A DNA stretch of 64,000 nucleotides from an uncultured Roseburia sp. (GCA_947564465.1 CANOCV010000006.1:18644-82643); one strand, 5' to 3'; positions 34,738 to 44,464 are shown, counted from the stretch's first letter. Notes: a model not told the origin generated them from the sequence alone. A program made the numbers and translations.

Positions 34738-37065
34738 TTAAGCAAACAGATTTCCAAGCGCGGACTGCTGGCTCTGCAATTTCGCAAGCGCTGTCTCCAT
34801 GGCGGCAAATTTCTTATAATAAGAATCTTCCATGTCAGAAAGTTTGTTTTCCCACTTGATAATTGTATTCGTGTAATCACTGTACTCAGATGCCATCTCT
34901 TTATCGTTATAGACATTATAAATACTCTTCATCGACGTGGATTTCATCTTTTTATCAATGGCATCATACAGCCCGCTGGTGAGCTGCTGCATAAACTGTA
35001 CCACCGAATCCGGATCGTTCTTTAACGCCGCCATCAACTTATCTGTCTTGCTGGAAGTTATGGTGTCGTCTGTATCACCGTCAATATGATATGCATAATG
35101 TTCATTCTTTTCCGCATTCAGATACCCAAGCGTGGAAATACCAAATGACGCCAGACTGTAATTCTTACCGTTAATATTATACTGCTTTGACATAGCGGAA
35201 GTCATTGCATTCAAAACGCCGTTTAACGTATCGTCGCGACGAAGCAGTGAGCCTTTTATCTTCTCTTCCCACTTTTCAATCTCTTTCTCGGTCATCGCTT
35301 CTTTTTCATCGTCTGTAAGAGGCTCATAGCCCTTTGCCGATTCTGCATTAAACAGCGATGTCATCTCATTGATCAGCTCATTGTAGCCTTTCAGGAAATT
35401 CTTAATCTTATCATACAGACCGGACACGTCATTGTCAACCGAAAGTGTAACTTCTCCGTCGGTCTCTCCAAGCGCCGTAATTGTCAGTCCGTTTACCTCT
35501 ATCTCATTGGTGCTCGAAGTATACTCCGCACCGTTAAGTATAATCACCGCATCCTGTGCGTTTACTTTATTGGCGCCCTCACTGTAAGAAGGATTCAAAA
35601 GAGCCTCTCTCGCTGCGTCTACCCTGCCTGCCAAAAATTCCGGTGACTCGGTATCGTTTAACATCAATGCATGTTTATCAAGAAACGCCTGATTTTCACT
35701 TATCGTATTGCTCCAGCCGCTCTTAAGTCCATCCAGCGAACCGTCAGCATAAGCGTCCTGAATCTGTGTTACCGCAGCGGCATTCTCCGGTATCGCCTCA
35801 TATACTTCTACTGTATGGAGATTATTCTTTAAGTTATTAACCTGATTCGAATCGACAACATAGTTTGTCGAGCCATCCTCGTTTGTACGCTTCGCCGCGA
35901 TACCCGCTGCCACTTCAAATTCCGCCAAACGGATCGCGCCGTGTGTAAGATCTTCTTTCTGAAACTTTTTCTCTGTTCCGTCATCCTCTGTGTATGTATA
36001 AGTACCGTCGCCATTGTCGGTCACCTTATCCGCCTCATACGTTGTTCCGTCTGCTCCCACATACACAGACGCCGGATCCGCCATACCCAGAAGCTTTGTG
36101 AATGTATCCCAATCCCCTGCTGCCGCACCGCTTGCTTCAAACTTGGCCTTTATATCCTGCACGCCCGCATATGCGTTCGCATAACCAAGCTGCTTATTCA
36201 GCTTATCATTCTCCGCCGCCTTATCTATTGCATCGCTGCGGATATCTGCTATATAATTCTCTGTCTCGGTCTGATCATATGTCACACCCGCTGCTTTCAG
36301 ATAGCTGCCGTTTGCATCTTTTTTCAGCGTCCCGTCCGCATTCTTCTGGAAATAATCCACAACGTTACCGCCATTGTCAATTCCCTTCGCATATACGGCA
36401 AACGATTCGTATGCGGCCATATCCGCGCTTGATCCCTTGGCGTTTAAGCCCAATGCGCTTAACGCCGACATACCGCCGGCATTGCCCGCAGTAAGCGAGA
36501 AATCATTTGCAACTCCCGTCTGCTTCGACGCCACGAAAATACGTCCGTTCTTAGAATCAAAGCTTGCCGTAACCCCCGCGCCGTTTAAGCTGCTTACAAA
36601 ATCACTGATCTTCGTGCTTGAATTAACCTTAATATTCTTTGTCGTATTGCCAACCTTCACGGCAATCGTTCCGTCACCGCTAAATCCCAAATCCGCAAGA
36701 GTGGAATTAGCATTCGTACCGCTCTTTAACTTCCCGCCCGTCAGATATCCCGACTTCGCAATCTTATCCACTTCCATCGACTGCGTTCCGTTCATCGCAC
36801 CCGAAGAAGCCGAAACTCTTACCTTGCTCTCATCCGACAGCTTTACGCTCTTTAAATTATAATTTGTGGAAAAACGCATGTTATCCAAGCTCTTATAGAA
36901 CGAATGAATCTTCGTATTCAAAGACTTCCATGCGTCCTGTTTCCACGAGAGCTTTGTCTGCGCCTTCACATATTTATCCTTCTTCACGCTGTAAGCAGAT
37001 ACAAGCTGTGTTACAATTGCCTCCGTATCAAGCCCGGAATTCATACCTGTTATTCTAATCGGCAT
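34738..37065 (-). CDS. fliD: Flagellar filament cap protein FliD (large form)
   Basis: FliD sits as a pentameric cap at the filament tip and folds incoming flagellin. The 775-aa protein opens MPIRITGMNSGLDTEAIVTQ, a typical FliD_N start, with SLDNMRFSTNY and a heptad region. The C-terminal part has NEIEVNGLTITALGE, LYDKIKNFLKGYNELINEMT and a final coiled coil ending QSALGNLFA. It is larger than many FliD proteins because of an acidic, Ala/Asp-rich insertion at about 230-510 (for example GADGTTYEADKVTDNGDGTY), which should form the exposed head. GGGGG stands 6 nt before the ATG. Second in the flaG-fliD-fliS-fliT operon. Confidence 0.93.
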   Translation of the reverse strand: MPIRITGMNSGLDTEAIVTQLVSAYSVKKDKYVKAQTKLSWKQDAWKSLNTKIHSFYKSLDNMRFSTNYNLKSVKLSDESKVRVSASSGAMNGTQSMEVDKIAKSGYLTGGKLKSGTNANSTLADLGFSGDGTIAVKVGNTTKNIKVNSSTKISDFVSSLNGAGVTASFDSKNGRIFVASKQTGVANDFSLTAGNAGGMSALSALGLNAKGSSADMAAYESFAVYAKGIDNGGNVVDYFQKNADGTLKKDANGSYLKAAGVTYDQTETENYIADIRSDAIDKAAENDKLNKQLGYANAYAGVQDIKAKFEASGAAAGDWDTFTKLLGMADPASVYVGADGTTYEADKVTDNGDGTYTYTEDDGTEKKFQKEDLTHGAIRLAEFEVAAGIAAKRTNEDGSTNYVVDSNQVNNLKNNLHTVEVYEAIPENAAAVTQIQDAYADGSLDGLKSGWSNTISENQAFLDKHALMLNDTESPEFLAGRVDAAREALLNPSYSEGANKVNAQDAVIILNGAEYTSSTNEIEVNGLTITALGETDGEVTLSVDNDVSGLYDKIKNFLKGYNELINEMTSLFNAESAKGYEPLTDDEKEAMTEKEIEKWEEKIKGSLLRRDDTLNGVLNAMTSAMSKQYNINGKNYSLASFGISTLGYLNAEKNEHYAYHIDGDTDDTITSSKTDKLMAALKNDPDSVVQFMQQLTSGLYDAIDKKMKSTSMKSIYNVYNDKEMASEYSDYTNTIIKWENKLSDMEDSYYKKFAAMETALAKLQSQQSALGNLFA

Positions 37066-37077
37066 CTCTCTACCCCC

Positions 37078-37479
37078 TTATCGCTTTTCATCTACCATGA
37101 TTCCGGCCATCTCCCAGACCTTCTCGATCATATCGAGGGTCTTTTCCGGCGGATATTCTTTAATAACCTTTTTCGATTGTTTGTCTACAATCTTAATTGT
37201 CACGCGATTCGTCCCGTCATGAATCCCGAAAATCGCTTCCGTCTGCGGATTATTCTTATTGATGTCTTCCACCGCCTTACGGATCTGCCCATGTTGTTTT
37301 GCCGCTTCCTGTTCCCTTTGTTCCATTGAAGCAGCGCTTTCGCTCTCGTGTCCCGACTTCATGCGGGCCTGCTGTTCCGGCGTCTCCACCAGCACCGCTT
37401 CCGGCTCACCTTTCGGCTCGGCTGCCGGCACACTTCCCTGATATGCCTTTGCTGCTCCTGCTACTGATTCAATAACCAC
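37078..37479 (-). CDS. flaG: FlaG family protein
   Basis: FlaG proteins influence filament length and are usually found just upstream of fliD, as here (12 nt). The 133-aa protein has a disordered Ala/Glu-rich N-terminal part (to about 70). The C-terminal FlaG domain contains IFGIHDGTNRVTIKIVDKQS and VIKEYPPEKTLDMIEKVWEM. The start is the GTG at 37479 with GGAGG 7 nt upstream. First gene after the SigD promoter at 37527-37553. The biochemical role is not settled in any organism. Confidence 0.88.
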   Translation of the reverse strand: MVIESVAGAAKAYQGSVPAAEPKGEPEAVLVETPEQQARMKSGHESESAASMEQREQEAAKQHGQIRKAVEDINKNNPQTEAIFGIHDGTNRVTIKIVDKQSKKVIKEYPPEKTLDMIEKVWEMAGIMVDEKR

Positions 37480-37526
37480 ATTACCACCTCCGTGTGATGC
37501 TTCAATTTGTTCGCTCTTTACTTTTT

Positions 37527-37553
37527 ATATCGGTTTTTTTAGCGGATACTTTA
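37527..37553 (-). promoter_or_regulatory. SigD (sigma-28) promoter of flaG-fliD-fliS-fliT
   Basis: TAAA (37550-37553), 15 nt, ACCGATAT (37527-37534) on the minus strand, immediately after the csrA stop. Confidence 0.85.
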
Positions 37554-37556
37554 GAT

Positions 37557-37772
37557 TTAAAGCAATTTTTTCAATGCAGAAAGCCCCTCAACCGAGAGCG
37601 AGGACTCATTTTCCTTTTGTATCTGTACAAAAACCTCCTTGCGGTATACCGGTACCTCCTTCGGTGCGGATATGCCCAGCTTAATCTGATCCCCGCGAAT
37701 CTCCAAAATGGTTATCTCTATATTATTATTGATTACCAAGGACTCTCCCTTTTTTCTTGTCAATGCCAGCAT
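37557..37772 (-). CDS. csrA: Carbon storage regulator CsrA
   Basis: CsrA is a dimeric RNA-binding protein that blocks ribosome access at GGA motifs; in Firmicutes its main known target is flagellin mRNA. The 71-aa product opens MLALTRKKGESLVINNNIEI, with the RNA-contact LTRK strand, then GDQIKLGISAPKEVPVYRKE containing the second binding edge, and an extended C-terminal helix used for FliW binding. It starts 2 nt after fliW, with a GGCGGG site inside the fliW end. Targets are probably both flagellin leaders in this window. Confidence 0.97.
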   Translation of the reverse strand: MLALTRKKGESLVINNNIEITILEIRGDQIKLGISAPKEVPVYRKEVFVQIQKENESSLSVEGLSALKKLL

Positions 37773-37774
37773 AT

Positions 37775-38236
37775 CTACTCACCCGCCTTCTCTTTTGCCT
37801 CTTTTAAAAGATGATATATTTTATATCGTACCGGCAAATCGTCCTCTATGATCAACTGGCTTGCCTTTTTCAAATCCGCGTTAATGATAATCGGAGCCTT
37901 TAAATTGATCGACATATCCTCTACATTCGACGGCACCGTGATCGTCACAAGCACCAGCAGGTTATCCTCCGTCAACTCGCCTAACGGCCTAAGCAGCTCC
38001 TCATCAATTCTCGGATCATAATCTCTGCAAACCTTGAGCGGGTCAATAACAGGAAAAGCAAGCTGCGGCTCATCCAAAGACTGAAGCCATGAAATCATAC
38101 TGTCCTCACCCTTCTCGCTGTCATAAATCAAGGTGTAATTATGAGAATCCGGAAATCCGATAATTCCCTGTTCAAAATTAATGATCTTATCGTTATCTAT
38201 ATCTATCTCACCAAAAAATCTGGTTTTTGCCCTCAT
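37775..38236 (-). CDS. fliW: Flagellar assembly factor FliW
   Basis: FliW binds either flagellin or CsrA. When flagellin is secreted, freed FliW captures CsrA and lets flagellin mRNA be translated. The 153-aa protein has the family core: FGEIDIDNDKIINFEQGIIG, then FPVIDPLKVCRDYDP, LVLVTITVPSNVEDMSINLK and APIIINADLKKASQLI. AGGAGG stands 6 nt before the ATG. Adjacent to csrA (2 nt) and flgL (9 nt), the common FliW-CsrA arrangement. Confidence 0.96.
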   Translation of the reverse strand: MRAKTRFFGEIDIDNDKIINFEQGIIGFPDSHNYTLIYDSEKGEDSMISWLQSLDEPQLAFPVIDPLKVCRDYDPRIDEELLRPLGELTEDNLLVLVTITVPSNVEDMSINLKAPIIINADLKKASQLIIEDDLPVRYKIYHLLKEAKEKAGE

Positions 38237-38245
38237 AACACCCTC

Positions 38246-39865
38246 CTATAAATAATCCAACAGCGTCTGCTTCTGCAGCTTGGCAGCCGCCTGCAAAGAG
38301 GCCTGATATGCCGTGTACGCGGCAGTGTAATCAATTACAATATTGGACAGCTCCTTATCTTCATTAGTTGATTTCAAATCTTTAACCGTAAGCTGCTGGT
38401 TCGACATACGGCTCTTAATAACAGCCAGACGGTCTCCTCTGTTTCCGACTTCGGTAAGCGCATTATTCACCTTCTCCATATAATTCGAAAAAGAGGTAAT
38501 ACCCTTACTGTACAGCTTCTGCATATAATCATCCGCATAATCGGCCTGTCTTTCCGCCGCCGCCAAATACTCTTTTAATTTTGCCTGCATCTCATCCGAA
38601 GCATACTGCTCCTGCTTCATCATATCTTTAATCGCAGATACCGTATCATTGGCGGATATCGCTGCCTTTACGGCCGTCACCAGCTCATCCACATCCCTGC
38701 CGATTTCGGAACTAAATACATTATTCGCCACGGTATTCACTGTAAGCGTCTGATTCATGGCTACTGTATAATTAATTTCCTGCGGCATAAAGTTATGGTT
38801 CTCATCGTAGTTCATATATTCGATCGGATTCTGATCATCCGTGATATTTATACAGTCAAAATAATTTTCAGGCTTGAGATCACCCTTTGAAAATCCCGTC
38901 TTATTATAATTCACGTCAATGCGCGCGTTGTTTGAATTAATTTCCTTTGCCACATTATCCCCCAGCAACAGTTCTCCTGTGTCTTTGTTGTAGATAATGT
39001 CGTCTTCTCCCACCGCATATTTCATTGTCTCCAACTGTTCGGTTGTCATCTCCCGGTAGGTAAAACCGGAATTAACCGTGCCGGTTGTCGTGGTCGTTCC
39101 GTCCGGTGAGGTCGTCACTGTAACCCTGTTTCCGGCATTGTCGCCCTTAAAATGCACGGTCGTCATAACCGTACTGCCGTCGGCGGTCTTGTTCGAATAA
39201 GAGAACGATCCGCTGTTTAATTCAGACAACTTATCATACGCCAGGCGCACACGCTTCACCGTAGCCATTCCCGGATCATCCGGAGTTTCATTATTATTAA
39301 TCGCGTCTGTCAGCTCCGTATAGGTAGGAGTGCTTAAACCACCGTATGAATATTTATGCTCCTGCACTGCGTCCGCCGAAATATACTGATTGATTTCGTA
39401 TTTCGTGTCCGCCTCCCGCGAAGGAAACGTCAACGTCGTATTCGTCTTATATCCGGTAAACACGGTTCTTCCCGCATAATCGGCATTCCCCTCGGAATAT
39501 ACCTGCTCCGACAGTGACTGAAGCTGGCTTAAAATAATATTCCGATCCTCCGGTGTCAGCGTGTCATTCGCCCCGTTGACACATTGAGTATGAATGTCTG
39601 TCAGCACCTTGCGCATATTGGTAAGGGCCGTTTCCGTCACCTCCAGCCAGGATTCGGCATCCGGTATATTTCTCTCATAATACTGGTTAATCTGGCTCAG
39701 GCTGCTGCGGAGCCTTAAAGCACGAATCGCAATAACGGGATCGTCCGACGGCCTGTCGATCTTTTTCTGGGTCGTCATCTGGGTATTCAAGGTATCCACG
39801 TCCACCTTATTGCTGTTGATATTTATCTTCGTATTTTTCATTATAATATTATTTGTAATACGCAT
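38246..39865 (-). CDS. flgL: Flagellar hook-filament junction protein FlgL
   Basis: FlgL (HAP3) joins FlgK to the filament. The 539-aa protein is flagellin-like at its ends. The N-terminus includes MRITNNIIMKNTKININSNK, STQ-type pairing NTQMTTQKKIDRPSDDPV and SLSEQVYSEGNADYAGRTVF. The C-terminus includes EVGNRGDRLAVIKSRMSNQQ and IVIDYTAAYTAYQASLQAAA, then KLQKQTLLDYL. The middle (about 190-400) is a large exposed domain. AGGAGG stands 7 nt before the ATG. It lies 12 nt after flgK2 and before fliW. Confidence 0.94.
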   Translation of the reverse strand: MRITNNIIMKNTKININSNKVDVDTLNTQMTTQKKIDRPSDDPVIAIRALRLRSSLSQINQYYERNIPDAESWLEVTETALTNMRKVLTDIHTQCVNGANDTLTPEDRNIILSQLQSLSEQVYSEGNADYAGRTVFTGYKTNTTLTFPSREADTKYEINQYISADAVQEHKYSYGGLSTPTYTELTDAINNNETPDDPGMATVKRVRLAYDKLSELNSGSFSYSNKTADGSTVMTTVHFKGDNAGNRVTVTTSPDGTTTTTGTVNSGFTYREMTTEQLETMKYAVGEDDIIYNKDTGELLLGDNVAKEINSNNARIDVNYNKTGFSKGDLKPENYFDCINITDDQNPIEYMNYDENHNFMPQEINYTVAMNQTLTVNTVANNVFSSEIGRDVDELVTAVKAAISANDTVSAIKDMMKQEQYASDEMQAKLKEYLAAAERQADYADDYMQKLYSKGITSFSNYMEKVNNALTEVGNRGDRLAVIKSRMSNQQLTVKDLKSTNEDKELSNIVIDYTAAYTAYQASLQAAAKLQKQTLLDYL

Positions 39866-39877
39866 TGCTGCCCCTCC

Positions 39878-41797
39878 TTACACGCCCGTTTCGTTAATCA
39901 GCTTATCATACATCTGCGCCATGACAGACATCATTTTCGATGCCAAATTATAGGCGTAACGGAATTTCTCCATCTCCAGCGCCTCTTCATCCTCGTCTAC
40001 TCCTGCTACGGACTGACGCTGTCTGTCGATCACATCCCGGATATTCTGGTAATTCTCCGCAAAAAGCACCGCTTCGTTCGTATCTACGGTAACATCCGAC
40101 AAAAGACATTGTAAGAAATCACTCGCCGAGCACCCTCTGTATATTGTCGTATCCGTCTGAAGCTTTAATATCGCATCCGCAATATCATACGCGTCTACGT
40201 CTTTGCCCTCCGTATAAATCTCTTTCGACATCGTGGCAATTCTTGTAGGATCCTTCACACTCGCATCCGCCACCGCAAAGGTTTCCGCCGTCAGCTGATA
40301 ATACGTATTGGCATATGCCGAGACATCAGTATCCGAAAAATCAAATTCCGAGCCGTCCACCTTATTATCCGCGACAAAGAACACACCCATCTCATTTCCA
40401 TTCAAATCCACACCCGGATTATCCTCCGTTCCCATCTGAAGGTTATTAAACGACTCCGCAAACACCCGGATAAATTCACTCATCTGCGCCATATAATACG
40501 GAACGCCCATGGCGTCAATATTCATTCCGATCATCGCCTCTTTCCCGGCAAGCCGCCCCTTTTCAATCGGGCTCAATTCCCTCTCCAGGGTAAATGTATA
40601 ACTAAATGTGTAAACCGGGTTATTATCCTCATCCAATATCGGATTATTATTCTCATCAACTGCAGGGGTCTTCGTTATCTTAAAATCGGAATAATCATAT
40701 TTATTATTGCGGATAGTAAGCGTCCCCTCCTGTGCAATATGCAAATCCCTTATATCTGTTACCGACGGATTCTCTATCGTAATGGTTGTCACCTCTCTGC
40801 CGTCGACAACCGTTGTTCCAAAAGCCGCATCTCCCGTCGCAACATCACCGTGAAAAGCACTCTTATTATTTCCGTCACGCATCTCCATAAGCGCTCTTAA
40901 GCTCCCCGACATTGCCGACGCCGTCGGATTAAACGTAACTCCCGTCTCCGCCCATGTAAGATCGTAAAGTCCGTCCACATCCGTCTGGTTTATCTTATTT
41001 TCCCTGGCAGTATAAGCAATCGTATGATACTCAAAAGTGTCAACCAGCAGCTGTCCGTTCACTTTAATCTTATAATTCGTTGCTCCGGTATAGCTCTCAG
41101 GATAATTGCTGTTTGCAACCAAATGCTCCTCAATCTCGACCGGGACAATCTCAGACAACGAGTCTACAAGAAGATCTCTCTCATCCCGAAGCTCATTGGC
41201 ATGCCCGCCCTGTATTTCAATAGAGTTAATCTGTTTATTCAAAAGCGCTATCTTCTGCGCAATCGCATTCAGACTGTCAACTGTAGATTTTATCTCATTG
41301 TTGATATCATTCTGCATATTTTTCAGCTGCGTTGACACGCCGTTAAAATAATTCGTCAAATTCTGCGCGCTGCTGATAAACTGATTTCTGACATTGGAAT
41401 CCCCCGAATTGTTTTTCAAGGTATCAAGGGCATTAAACATTTTTGCAAATATCGTTGCAAATCCTGTATTTCCCTCGTCGTCATCATAAATATTCTCAAT
41501 CTGCTCCAAATAATAAAGGCGTTTTTCATACAGCCCCACATCCGACTGGTTCCTCCAGTATTTCGTGTCATAATAGGCGTCACGAAGTCGTGTGACGCTC
41601 GTAGTAACAACACCGGCCCCCATTGTTCCGTATTTAGCCTTGACCCGTATCGCATCGGCCGCCTGCGTATTGGCAACCTGCCTGCTGTAACCGGCCGTTC
41701 GCACATTCGCTATGTTATTGGCCGTTGTATTGGTACCCGCCTGCGCCGACACTACCGCCGTATATGCTATATTTAATCCAAAAAATGTTGATGGCAT
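39878..41797 (-). CDS. flgK: Flagellar hook-associated protein FlgK, second paralogue
   Basis: FlgK (HAP1) caps the hook and joins it to FlgL. The 639-aa product has the axial-protein N-terminus (FFGLNIAYTAVVSAQAGTNT, TANNIANVRTAGYSRQ) and GNTGFATIFAKMFNALDTLK, with LRDERDLLVDSLSEIVPVEI in the coiled region. The C-terminal helix is FRYAYNLASKMMSVMAQMYD. The exposed middle contains an Asn/Asp-rich stretch (about 390-405, DENNNPILDEDNNPVY). AGGAGG stands 8 nt before the ATG. It follows the other FlgK by 12 nt. Two adjacent FlgK-type genes may form two layers of the junction or serve the two flagellins. Confidence 0.92.
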   Translation of the reverse strand: MPSTFFGLNIAYTAVVSAQAGTNTTANNIANVRTAGYSRQVANTQAADAIRVKAKYGTMGAGVVTTSVTRLRDAYYDTKYWRNQSDVGLYEKRLYYLEQIENIYDDDEGNTGFATIFAKMFNALDTLKNNSGDSNVRNQFISSAQNLTNYFNGVSTQLKNMQNDINNEIKSTVDSLNAIAQKIALLNKQINSIEIQGGHANELRDERDLLVDSLSEIVPVEIEEHLVANSNYPESYTGATNYKIKVNGQLLVDTFEYHTIAYTARENKINQTDVDGLYDLTWAETGVTFNPTASAMSGSLRALMEMRDGNNKSAFHGDVATGDAAFGTTVVDGREVTTITIENPSVTDIRDLHIAQEGTLTIRNNKYDYSDFKITKTPAVDENNNPILDEDNNPVYTFSYTFTLERELSPIEKGRLAGKEAMIGMNIDAMGVPYYMAQMSEFIRVFAESFNNLQMGTEDNPGVDLNGNEMGVFFVADNKVDGSEFDFSDTDVSAYANTYYQLTAETFAVADASVKDPTRIATMSKEIYTEGKDVDAYDIADAILKLQTDTTIYRGCSASDFLQCLLSDVTVDTNEAVLFAENYQNIRDVIDRQRQSVAGVDEDEEALEMEKFRYAYNLASKMMSVMAQMYDKLINETGV

Positions 41798-41809
41798 ATT
41801 TTACACCTC

Positions 41810-43534
41810 CTATGCTCCAAGCCTGTAAATCAAAGTTTCTATCATCTCGCTTATTACATTGATGTAACGGCTTGATGCATTATATGCGTTCTGATATTTT
41901 ATCATATTGGACAATTCCTCTTCCGAAGATACTCCCGTCACCTGCGTACGCTGGTTGTCAATTGCTTTTACCGTCCCCTCAAGCGTATCGGATATCGTCT
42001 CGTAAATGGAACCCGCTGTTCCAAGCTCTCCTACCATCTGTGCATAGTACTCGTCAAATGTGCAGGTTCCGGTCGTGTTCGGGCTCAATACAAGCTCGCT
42101 CTTTTTCCACGCTTCGGAAAACGCCTCCCCAAGCTGTCTGTCGATCTCTCCGTTCTGCCGCTTAAACGCAATCAAAGACGGCGAATCCACAATTTTTTTA
42201 TTCACGCTCAGACTTGCTATGGTATACATTTTGGAAGTATCCGTCAAATCCTCTTCATTATATACATAATATGTCTCATCATCATCTCCATAAACGACAG
42301 TGTAACGCTCGCATCCCGTTCTTGTGAACAGCTCCTGCGGCGGTATTTTCCCGTCGCTTCCGACCGAACAATTCTTTGTATCCAATACCTTTGTCCCCAC
42401 GCCAAGCGTAATTGGATTGCCTTCCGCGTCTCTTCCTGTAACCGGAGTCTGCAGCTCCACATTCGGGCAGATAATATCGTTCAAGGCCGTAACCATCCCA
42501 TGAACCAGCTGGTCAAGCTGCGCCTCTATGGTCATCATTACGGACATTCCCGTCGTATCGTTAAACTGCTCCGCCGACATTCCCTCTATATCCGAATAAT
42601 TTGCCTTCTTATCGCCGCGCTGCATAACAAGCGCCTTCAGCTTGCCAAGGTCCGTATTATATTCCGATGTAATGTCAACATTGAAATTAAACACCTCCGA
42701 ATACTGATCCCGCTTCGTATCTGACATATGCGGCCAGTACGGGGTGATAAACCCTGTTTGTTTATCCACCTTTTTGCCCATCTCATAGACACGAACCTCA
42801 TCAACAAACGGTACGCCCTCAAAGTTGACCTTTACCTCTCCGCCCGGCAGCTCTTTGTAAGTAATCGCGCCAAGCGTTGCCAATTCATCCAGAGCATTAT
42901 CCCTTTCGTCACGCAGGCTCATTGCGGTCTCCACGTCACCCGCCTCTATCTTGGCAATATGCTGGTTATATTCATAAATCAAATGCCCCAGCTCATTGAT
43001 CCGGTCCATAGTGTCGGAAATCTGGGTATTCATATTATTCTGATATGTTTTTAAACTGGAATATACGGACTGCGAACGGGTCAAAAACAGGCTCGCTTTC
43101 TGCATTACGAGATTCTGATTCACAGAAAGAGAAGGATCCTTTGAAAATTCCTCAAGCGCTTCCCAAAAATCCACCAGATTATCCTGAAACGCCTGCCCCT
43201 CCATCTCCTGTAAATATGTAAATACCTCGTTGGTTGTAGCGTAGCACGTCCCGTAAAATGATTGACGTCCTGACTCAGTACGATACGACTGATCTAAGAA
43301 TACATCTCTTACATGTACCACATCGGCTATCGTTACACCAAGCCCGGCCTGCTGATAGCTGATGGAGGCATTTTTATCGAAATTGATATAATCCATATCG
43401 CCAAACAACACCTGCTGACGGACATATCCCGTGGTGTTGATATTGGCAATGTTATTTGCTGTTGTATTAATCGCGGTCTGGCTGTGTCTTACACCTGATG
43501 CTCCTATATATAAGCTTCCCATTCCGTTTGCCAT
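41810..43534 (-). CDS. flgK: Flagellar hook-associated protein FlgK, first paralogue
   Basis: The 574-aa protein has the clearest FlgK features. The N-terminus is LYIGASGVRHSQTAINTTAN with NIANINTTGYVRQQVLF. SLRDERDNALDELATLGAIT and PGGEVKVNFEGVPFVDEVRV follow in the core. The C-terminal SSEEELSNMIKYQNAYNASS leads to RYINVISEMIETLIYRLGA. GGAGG stands 8 nt before the ATG. It follows flgN by 26 nt, consistent with FlgN being the FlgK/FlgL export chaperone. Transcribed from the flgM SigD promoter. Confidence 0.95.
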   Translation of the reverse strand: MANGMGSLYIGASGVRHSQTAINTTANNIANINTTGYVRQQVLFGDMDYINFDKNASISYQQAGLGVTIADVVHVRDVFLDQSYRTESGRQSFYGTCYATTNEVFTYLQEMEGQAFQDNLVDFWEALEEFSKDPSLSVNQNLVMQKASLFLTRSQSVYSSLKTYQNNMNTQISDTMDRINELGHLIYEYNQHIAKIEAGDVETAMSLRDERDNALDELATLGAITYKELPGGEVKVNFEGVPFVDEVRVYEMGKKVDKQTGFITPYWPHMSDTKRDQYSEVFNFNVDITSEYNTDLGKLKALVMQRGDKKANYSDIEGMSAEQFNDTTGMSVMMTIEAQLDQLVHGMVTALNDIICPNVELQTPVTGRDAEGNPITLGVGTKVLDTKNCSVGSDGKIPPQELFTRTGCERYTVVYGDDDETYYVYNEEDLTDTSKMYTIASLSVNKKIVDSPSLIAFKRQNGEIDRQLGEAFSEAWKKSELVLSPNTTGTCTFDEYYAQMVGELGTAGSIYETISDTLEGTVKAIDNQRTQVTGVSSEEELSNMIKYQNAYNASSRYINVISEMIETLIYRLGA

Positions 43535-43560
43535 GACATGTTCCTCCCATTTCCCTTTGT

Positions 43561-44073
43561 TTATTGTTTTGCATCAAAACCGGCATTGCCCAGCAACGCC
43601 CCCGTATTGCAGGCATTCTTATTATAATTTGCTGTCTCCGGTGCCTGTCGCAGACTTTTAAACAAGGTCAGGTCGAACTCTACCATCTCAAGCGCCTGCT
43701 GCAACAGCACTTGATTCTGATGGTTACATTTTTTCATTTCGTCCAGAGTTGCATGCAATTTATTGCGGCACTCCATAAGTCTTTTCTGTTCTTCCGGCTG
43801 CTTCTCCAAGATTCCTATCATCTTCTCTATGGTCAGCTCTCCTGCCTCTTTTCCCAGTACCACTGCCATATCCGAAAGAACACTGCTACGCTTTAGCTCA
43901 AGATTATGCAGCACATCCGCCACCAGCTGTTCCTGCTCGGTAATTTTTTCCAGATTCTCAATATCCGCCTCTATGATTACCTGTCTTTTCTGCTTCGACA
44001 ATTCAATCAAGCTGCAGTATTCCTTTTCTTCATTCTCCAAAACTCCCAACAGATCATCCATTAAACTAGCCAC
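43561..44073 (-). CDS. flgN: FlgN-type export chaperone
   Basis: FlgN binds the C-terminal ends of FlgK and FlgL before export. The 170-aa protein is helical with the FlgN pattern LMDDLLGVLENEEKEYCSLI, LSKQKRQVIIEADIENLEKI and a final CNHQNQVLLQQALEMVEFDL, ending in a poorly structured tail. The start is the GTG at 44073 with GAGG 7 nt upstream. It lies between flgM and flgK, the standard Firmicute order. Confidence 0.9.
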   Translation of the reverse strand: MASLMDDLLGVLENEEKEYCSLIELSKQKRQVIIEADIENLEKITEQEQLVADVLHNLELKRSSVLSDMAVVLGKEAGELTIEKMIGILEKQPEEQKRLMECRNKLHATLDEMKKCNHQNQVLLQQALEMVEFDLTLFKSLRQAPETANYNKNACNTGALLGNAGFDAKQ

Positions 44074-44089
44074 GGCCTATCCTCATTTC

Positions 44090-44371
44090 TTAATTATGTG
44101 CTGCATGATACTTGACAAACAACTTGCTTGCAAAATCTCCGGAATCTACATTGTAGTTCCCTGACCAAATACTTGCTTTAAGCTCAGAAACTTTATCTTC
44201 CCTGATGTCCGAAGCTTCTGCGACTGCCTGTTTTGCGATCTGAAAATCACGTCCGAAAGAGGATATCTGTACTTCATCTCTTCCTGCTGCGGCTTCCCTT
44301 GTGCCAGATGCTTTTGCGGATTTCCCTGTTTTATACAATGCTGCCACCTGATTATAAGCTTCTATACGCAT
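44090..44371 (-). CDS. flgM: Anti-sigma-28 factor FlgM
   Basis: FlgM binds SigD/sigma-28 and blocks late flagellar transcription until it is exported or removed after hook completion. The 93-aa product opens MRIEAYNQVAALYKTGKSAK and carries EVQISSFGRDFQIAKQAV, then the C-terminal sigma-binding helices VSELKASIWSGNYNVDSGDF. The start is the ATG at 44371 with GGAG 8 nt upstream; a longer frame lacks a site. It has its own SigD promoter (44427-44453), giving feedback control. Confidence 0.93.
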   Translation of the reverse strand: MRIEAYNQVAALYKTGKSAKASGTREAAAGRDEVQISSFGRDFQIAKQAVAEASDIREDKVSELKASIWSGNYNVDSGDFASKLFVKYHAAHN

Positions 44372-44426
44372 AACGGCATCTCCTTTCTTCCCTGAAAACA
44401 CACGCCTTGTTGGCGTTCTAATCTAT

Positions 44427-44453
44427 TTATCGGTAGTTTTCCCAAAAACCTTA
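44427..44453 (-). promoter_or_regulatory. SigD (sigma-28) promoter of flgM-flgN-flgK-flgK2-flgL-fliW-csrA
   Basis: TAAG (44450-44453), 15 nt, ACCGATAA (44427-44434) on the minus strand. The TAAG form of the -35 recurs at 59732 and 62890. Confidence 0.75.
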
Positions 44454-44464
44454 GTTTTTTTCCC

